From Planctomycetota bacterium (lineage in GTDB: Bacteria; Planctomycetota; Planctomycetia; Pirellulales; Pirellulaceae), in the NCBI GenBank assembly GCA_023430365.1, contig JAEZAS010000119.1, positions 1-35,810 on the forward strand: a stretch of DNA of 35,810 bases, in the 5' to 3' direction. Numbering within the stretch: position 1 is the stretch's first letter; the number at the start of each line of letters is the position of its first letter. Below the pieces are notes generated by a model. The model saw only the letters and a program-made list of their open reading frames with translations. It was not told where the DNA came from and did not search any database. Shown one piece after another: positions 33,121-35,810 of the stretch. The position numbers were made by a program, and so were the translations under genes.

Positions 33121-33666
33121 ATGACTGATCCATCCCCTGTGCTGCTCGAGACGAAGCGGTTTCGGGTCGTTCGCGAGTCGTATCCGGACAATCGAGGTGG
33201 AACCGAGACGCGCGAGATCATTCGCCATCCCGGCGCCGCCGTAATTGTGCCGCTGCTGGATGATGGACGGGTTTGCCTGGAGCGGGTCTTTCGTGTTTCG
33301 ATGCGCGAGACGCTCGTCGAACTGCCCGCCGGCACGTTGGAACCGGGCGAAGATCCAAAGAAGGCCGCCTTGCGGGAACTGAAAGAAGAAACGGGCTTCA
33401 CCGCCGCACGGATGGAGCAAATCCATTCGTTCTTCGTGTCGCCGGGCATTCTCGATGAGCGAATGTACCTGTTCGTCGCCACCGGACTGGTTTTCGGCGA
33501 GCCCTCGCTCGAGGCGGGGGAGAAGATCGAGAGGCTGATCGTCGGCTGGAATGAGGCCCTCGACATGGTCTTCAACGGCGTGATCCAGGACGCGAAGACG
33601 ATCATCGGACTGCTGTACTGCGACCGGCTCAAGTGTGCGGGCAAGCTGCCGCAGCGGATCCGCTGA
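33121..33666 (+). CDS. Nudix hydrolase, ADP-ribose pyrophosphatase-like
   Basis: A 181-residue Nudix protein. The complete Nudix box lies at residues 71-93: GTLEPGEDPKKAALRELKEE then TGF, matching GX5EX7REUXEEXGU. The flanking pattern (VELPAGTLEPGE, SPGILDERMYLFVA) resembles NudF-type ADP-ribose/sugar-nucleotide pyrophosphatases, which cleave NDP-sugars to NMP and sugar phosphate. TGGAG about 8 bases upstream of the ATG fixes the start. The lhr gene follows 97 bases later in the same direction. Confidence 0.9.
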   Translation: MTDPSPVLLETKRFRVVRESYPDNRGGTETREIIRHPGAAVIVPLLDDGRVCLERVFRVSMRETLVELPAGTLEPGEDPKKAALRELKEETGFTAARMEQIHSFFVSPGILDERMYLFVATGLVFGEPSLEAGEKIERLIVGWNEALDMVFNGVIQDAKTIIGLLYCDRLKCAGKLPQRIR

Positions 33667-33762
33667 GCGGGAAAAAGCTGGCGGTGATAGCACGGATCGA
33701 TCGGCGTGCGGCTTCCCCCAAAGCCGCATGGACCCGCCGATCGAATGCAGTATGCTGTACAC

Positions 33763-35810
33763 ATGTCACCCAGTCTGTTTCATCCGCTTGTGGCGGATTG
33801 GTTCAACGAGCGGTTCGGTCAACCCACCGAAGCCCAGGTCCGCGGCTGGCCGAAGATCGCGGCTGGACAGCATACGCTGATCGCTGCCCCGACCGGCTCG
33901 GGCAAGACGCTCGCCGCCTTTCTGGTCTGCCTCGATCGACTCGCCCGGCAGCACTTCGCCGGTCAGCTCGAGGACGGGGTGCAGGTGGTCTATGTCTCGC
34001 CGCTGAAGGCACTCAGCAACGACATCCAGCGGAATCTCGAAGCTCCGCTATTCGAACTCCGGCAAATCGCCGAAACGCGTGGCTACGGCGGCTTGCCCAT
34101 CCGGGTGGCCGTTCGCACCGGCGACACACCTCAGGCGGAGCGGACCGCCATGCTCCGCCGGCCGCCGCACATCCTGGTGACGACGCCCGAGTCGCTCTAC
34201 CTGCTGCTCACGTCCGAAAAGAGTCGCGACATGCTCCGGTCGTGTCGGACCGTGATCGTCGACGAAATCCACGCCCTGGCGCGCGACAAGCGCGGCTCGC
34301 ATCTGACGCTGACGCTCGAACGCCTGGCCGTGCTCTGCCAGAAGCCGCCCGTTCGGATCGGCCTGTCGGCCACGCAAAAGCCGATCGAGCAGATAGCGAA
34401 GTTCCTGGTCGGCGCGGGGGGCGACGTGCTCCCGCAGCCGGAGCGTAACCACGCTCCGGAGATATTGCAGGGAGAACTGTTTGGCGAGGAGACATTTGAG
34501 GCTTCGCTCTTTTCGGCGAGCTCGTCGGCGGCGACTGCAGTAGCTGCTCCGCGTGCAATTGCTCCGGAGGATGGTTACCCTCCGGCTATTGAGCCGACCT
34601 GCGAGATCATCGATATCGGGCACGCTCGCCAGCTCGACCTGGCGCTCGAGATTCCGCCGAGCGAACTGGCCGCCGTGTGCTCGAACGAACAGTGGGACGA
34701 GATCTACAACCGGCTCAGTGAACTCATTCAGACGCACCGCAGCACGCTCGTCTTTGTGAACACACGGCGGATGGCGGAGCGCGTCTCGCATCGCCTTACC
34801 GAGCAGCTTGGCGAGGACGCCGTAGCAAGCCATCACGGCAGCCTCTCTCGCGAGATTCGCCTCGACGCCGAGCAGCGGCTCAAGGCGGGCGAACTCAAGG
34901 CGATCGTCGCCACGGCGTCGCTGGAGATGGGGATCGACATCGGCTACATCGACCTGGTTTGCCAGGTCGGGTCGCCACGTTCGATTGCCACGGCGCTGCA
35001 GCGCGTCGGCCGATCGGGACACGCCGTGGGCGCTCTGCCCAAAGGCCGCTTGTTTCCCCTGACACGTGACGAGCTGCTGGAAAACCTCGCTCTCATTCGG
35101 GCCGTGAAGCGAGGGAAGCTCGATTCGATTGAGATCCCCGAATCGCCTCTCGACATCGTCGCCCAGCAGATCGTGGCGACGGTCTCCGCCGATGAGTGGA
35201 ACGAGGACAAGCTCTTCGAGCTCATCCGGCGGGCCTGGCCGTTTCGCAATCTGGTCCGCAATGAGTACGACGCGCTCCTGCAAATGCTTGCCGACGGCAT
35301 CAAACCGGGCAGCAAGGCGGGAGCTTACATTCACCGCGACCGGATCAACGGCCGGCTGAAAGCCAGACGGAGCGCACGACTCGCGGCGATTACTTCGGGC
35401 GGCGCCATTCCCGAGGCGGCGGAATACAACGTCGTGCTGGAGGATGGCACCGTCGTCGGCCGGGTGGATGAGCATTTCGCCGTCGACAGTCGGGCAGGGA
35501 ACGTGTTTCTGCTCGGCAACAACTCGTGGCGGATTCTCGCCGTTCGCGGGCAAGAGGTCATCGTTGCCGACGCACAGGGAACTCCGCCGAACATTCCGTT
35601 CTGGGCGGGGGAAGCGCCGGGACGCACGATCGAGCTCTCGCAGGAGCTTTCCGACCTGCGGCGGGAGATCGCGGCCCGGGTGGAAGTGAGCGAGTACGCT
35701 TCCGGTGAAATTCACGAAGCTGAACCGCGGTCGTCGGACTGTATCGATTGGCTCAAACGAGAATGCAACGCCTGCCAGTCGGCAGCCGAACAGGCGGCCC
35801 GCTACATCGC
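33763..35810 (+). CDS. lhr: Lhr-type DEAD/DEAH helicase, 3' end beyond window
   Basis: An open frame of at least 682 codons that runs off the window. Walker A is APTGSGKT (residues 42-49), Walker B DEIH (167-170), SATQKP motif III, TASLEMGIDIG and the VGRSGH motif VI, all in order. After that come a winged-helix-like and DUF4145/Lhr-core region (DIVAQQIVAT, NNSWRIL). These features match the Lhr-core large helicases. Residues about 226-275 have no counterpart in typical members and are encoded by two inverted palindromes of repeat family E. The ATG at 33763 follows TATGCT and GTACAC without a clear ribosome-binding site. The frame is uninterrupted, so the insertion is tolerated. Confidence 0.9.
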   Translation, partial: MSPSLFHPLVADWFNERFGQPTEAQVRGWPKIAAGQHTLIAAPTGSGKTLAAFLVCLDRLARQHFAGQLEDGVQVVYVSPLKALSNDIQRNLEAPLFELRQIAETRGYGGLPIRVAVRTGDTPQAERTAMLRRPPHILVTTPESLYLLLTSEKSRDMLRSCRTVIVDEIHALARDKRGSHLTLTLERLAVLCQKPPVRIGLSATQKPIEQIAKFLVGAGGDVLPQPERNHAPEILQGELFGEETFEASLFSASSSAATAVAAPRAIAPEDGYPPAIEPTCEIIDIGHARQLDLALEIPPSELAAVCSNEQWDEIYNRLSELIQTHRSTLVFVNTRRMAERVSHRLTEQLGEDAVASHHGSLSREIRLDAEQRLKAGELKAIVATASLEMGIDIGYIDLVCQVGSPRSIATALQRVGRSGHAVGALPKGRLFPLTRDELLENLALIRAVKRGKLDSIEIPESPLDIVAQQIVATVSADEWNEDKLFELIRRAWPFRNLVRNEYDALLQMLADGIKPGSKAGAYIHRDRINGRLKARRSARLAAITSGGAIPEAAEYNVVLEDGTVVGRVDEHFAVDSRAGNVFLLGNNSWRILAVRGQEVIVADAQGTPPNIPFWAGEAPGRTIELSQELSDLRREIAARVEVSEYASGEIHEAEPRSSDCIDWLKRECNACQSAAEQAARYI
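34438..34585. repeat. Inverted pair of family E palindromes inside lhr
   Basis: Left hairpin: CCGGAGCGT (34438-34446) with ACGCTCCGG (34451-34459). Right hairpin: CCGGAGG (34564-34570) with CCTCCGG (34579-34585). The inverse of the left one reads CGTGGTTACGCTCCGGCT against GATGGTTACCCTCCGGCT on the right, so they are the same element in opposite orientations about 100 bases apart. The DNA between has an Ala/Ser-rich translation. Confidence 0.8.

Noticed and set aside
34048..35715. A minus-strand open frame of over 500 codons opposite lhr.
   Set aside because: The plus-strand frame has Walker A, Walker B and motif VI of an Lhr helicase; the minus frame has no motif.

Overview
The window looks like chromosomal DNA from a planctomycete (Planctomycetota, probably a Pirellula-like lineage). 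I infer this from the high GC content, a DUF1559 prepilin-like gene paired with a small carboxypeptidase-regulatory-like lipoprotein, a DUF1598 protein, several lineage-type hypothetical proteins, and intergenic spaces full of short palindromic repeats. I see no rRNA, tRNA, CRISPR array, integrase, transposase or phage gene. The window opens just after the end of a gene-poor edge and closes inside a large Lhr-type helicase gene.

Layout. 0-3.6 kb: lipoprotein and DUF1559 protein (minus), DUF1598 protein (plus). 3.8-12.7 kb: a lipid-flavoured region with an HSD10-like SDR, two extended-SDR epimerase/dehydratases, a GNAT-like protein, QueC, an acyl-CoA synthetase and a divergent acyl-CoA dehydrogenase. 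13.2-18.5 kb: IspD, a DUF1877-like protein, a YrdC/TsaC-like domain fused to a YwlE-like phosphatase, a conserved hypothetical, a PHA-granule-family protein divergent from a CnoX-like thioredoxin-TPR protein, and a small hypothetical. 18.9-22 kb: a frameshifted small membrane protein overlapping a PPP-like phosphatase, a PilZ-like membrane protein and a Gly/His-rich lipoprotein. 22-25.3 kb: a four-gene fatty-acid/polyketide-like operon (hotdog dehydratase, long ACP, second hotdog lacking the usual histidine, ketosynthase). 25.6-35.8 kb: PTS enzyme I, thioredoxin, an acryloyl-CoA-reductase-like MDR, archease and RtcB, a GT2 glycosyltransferase, a Nudix hydrolase and Lhr.

Functional themes. Acyl-chain metabolism recurs: activation, alpha/beta dehydrogenation, beta-hydroxyacyl oxidation, and a dedicated ACP/KS/dehydratase operon with its own promoter and a palindromic operator candidate. 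Archease and RtcB form an RNA ligation/repair pair. CnoX, TrxA and the YwlE-like domain point to protein quality control and redox.

The most unusual layer is the repeat DNA. At least six families of short palindromes occur, several as inverted pairs (BIME-like), and all six convergent gene junctions carry an inverted repeat. Two appear to have entered coding DNA: one pair lies in frame inside lhr as a roughly 50-residue insertion, and another supplies the apparent N-terminus of the acyl-CoA synthetase. All homology calls come from reading motifs by eye; no database search was possible.
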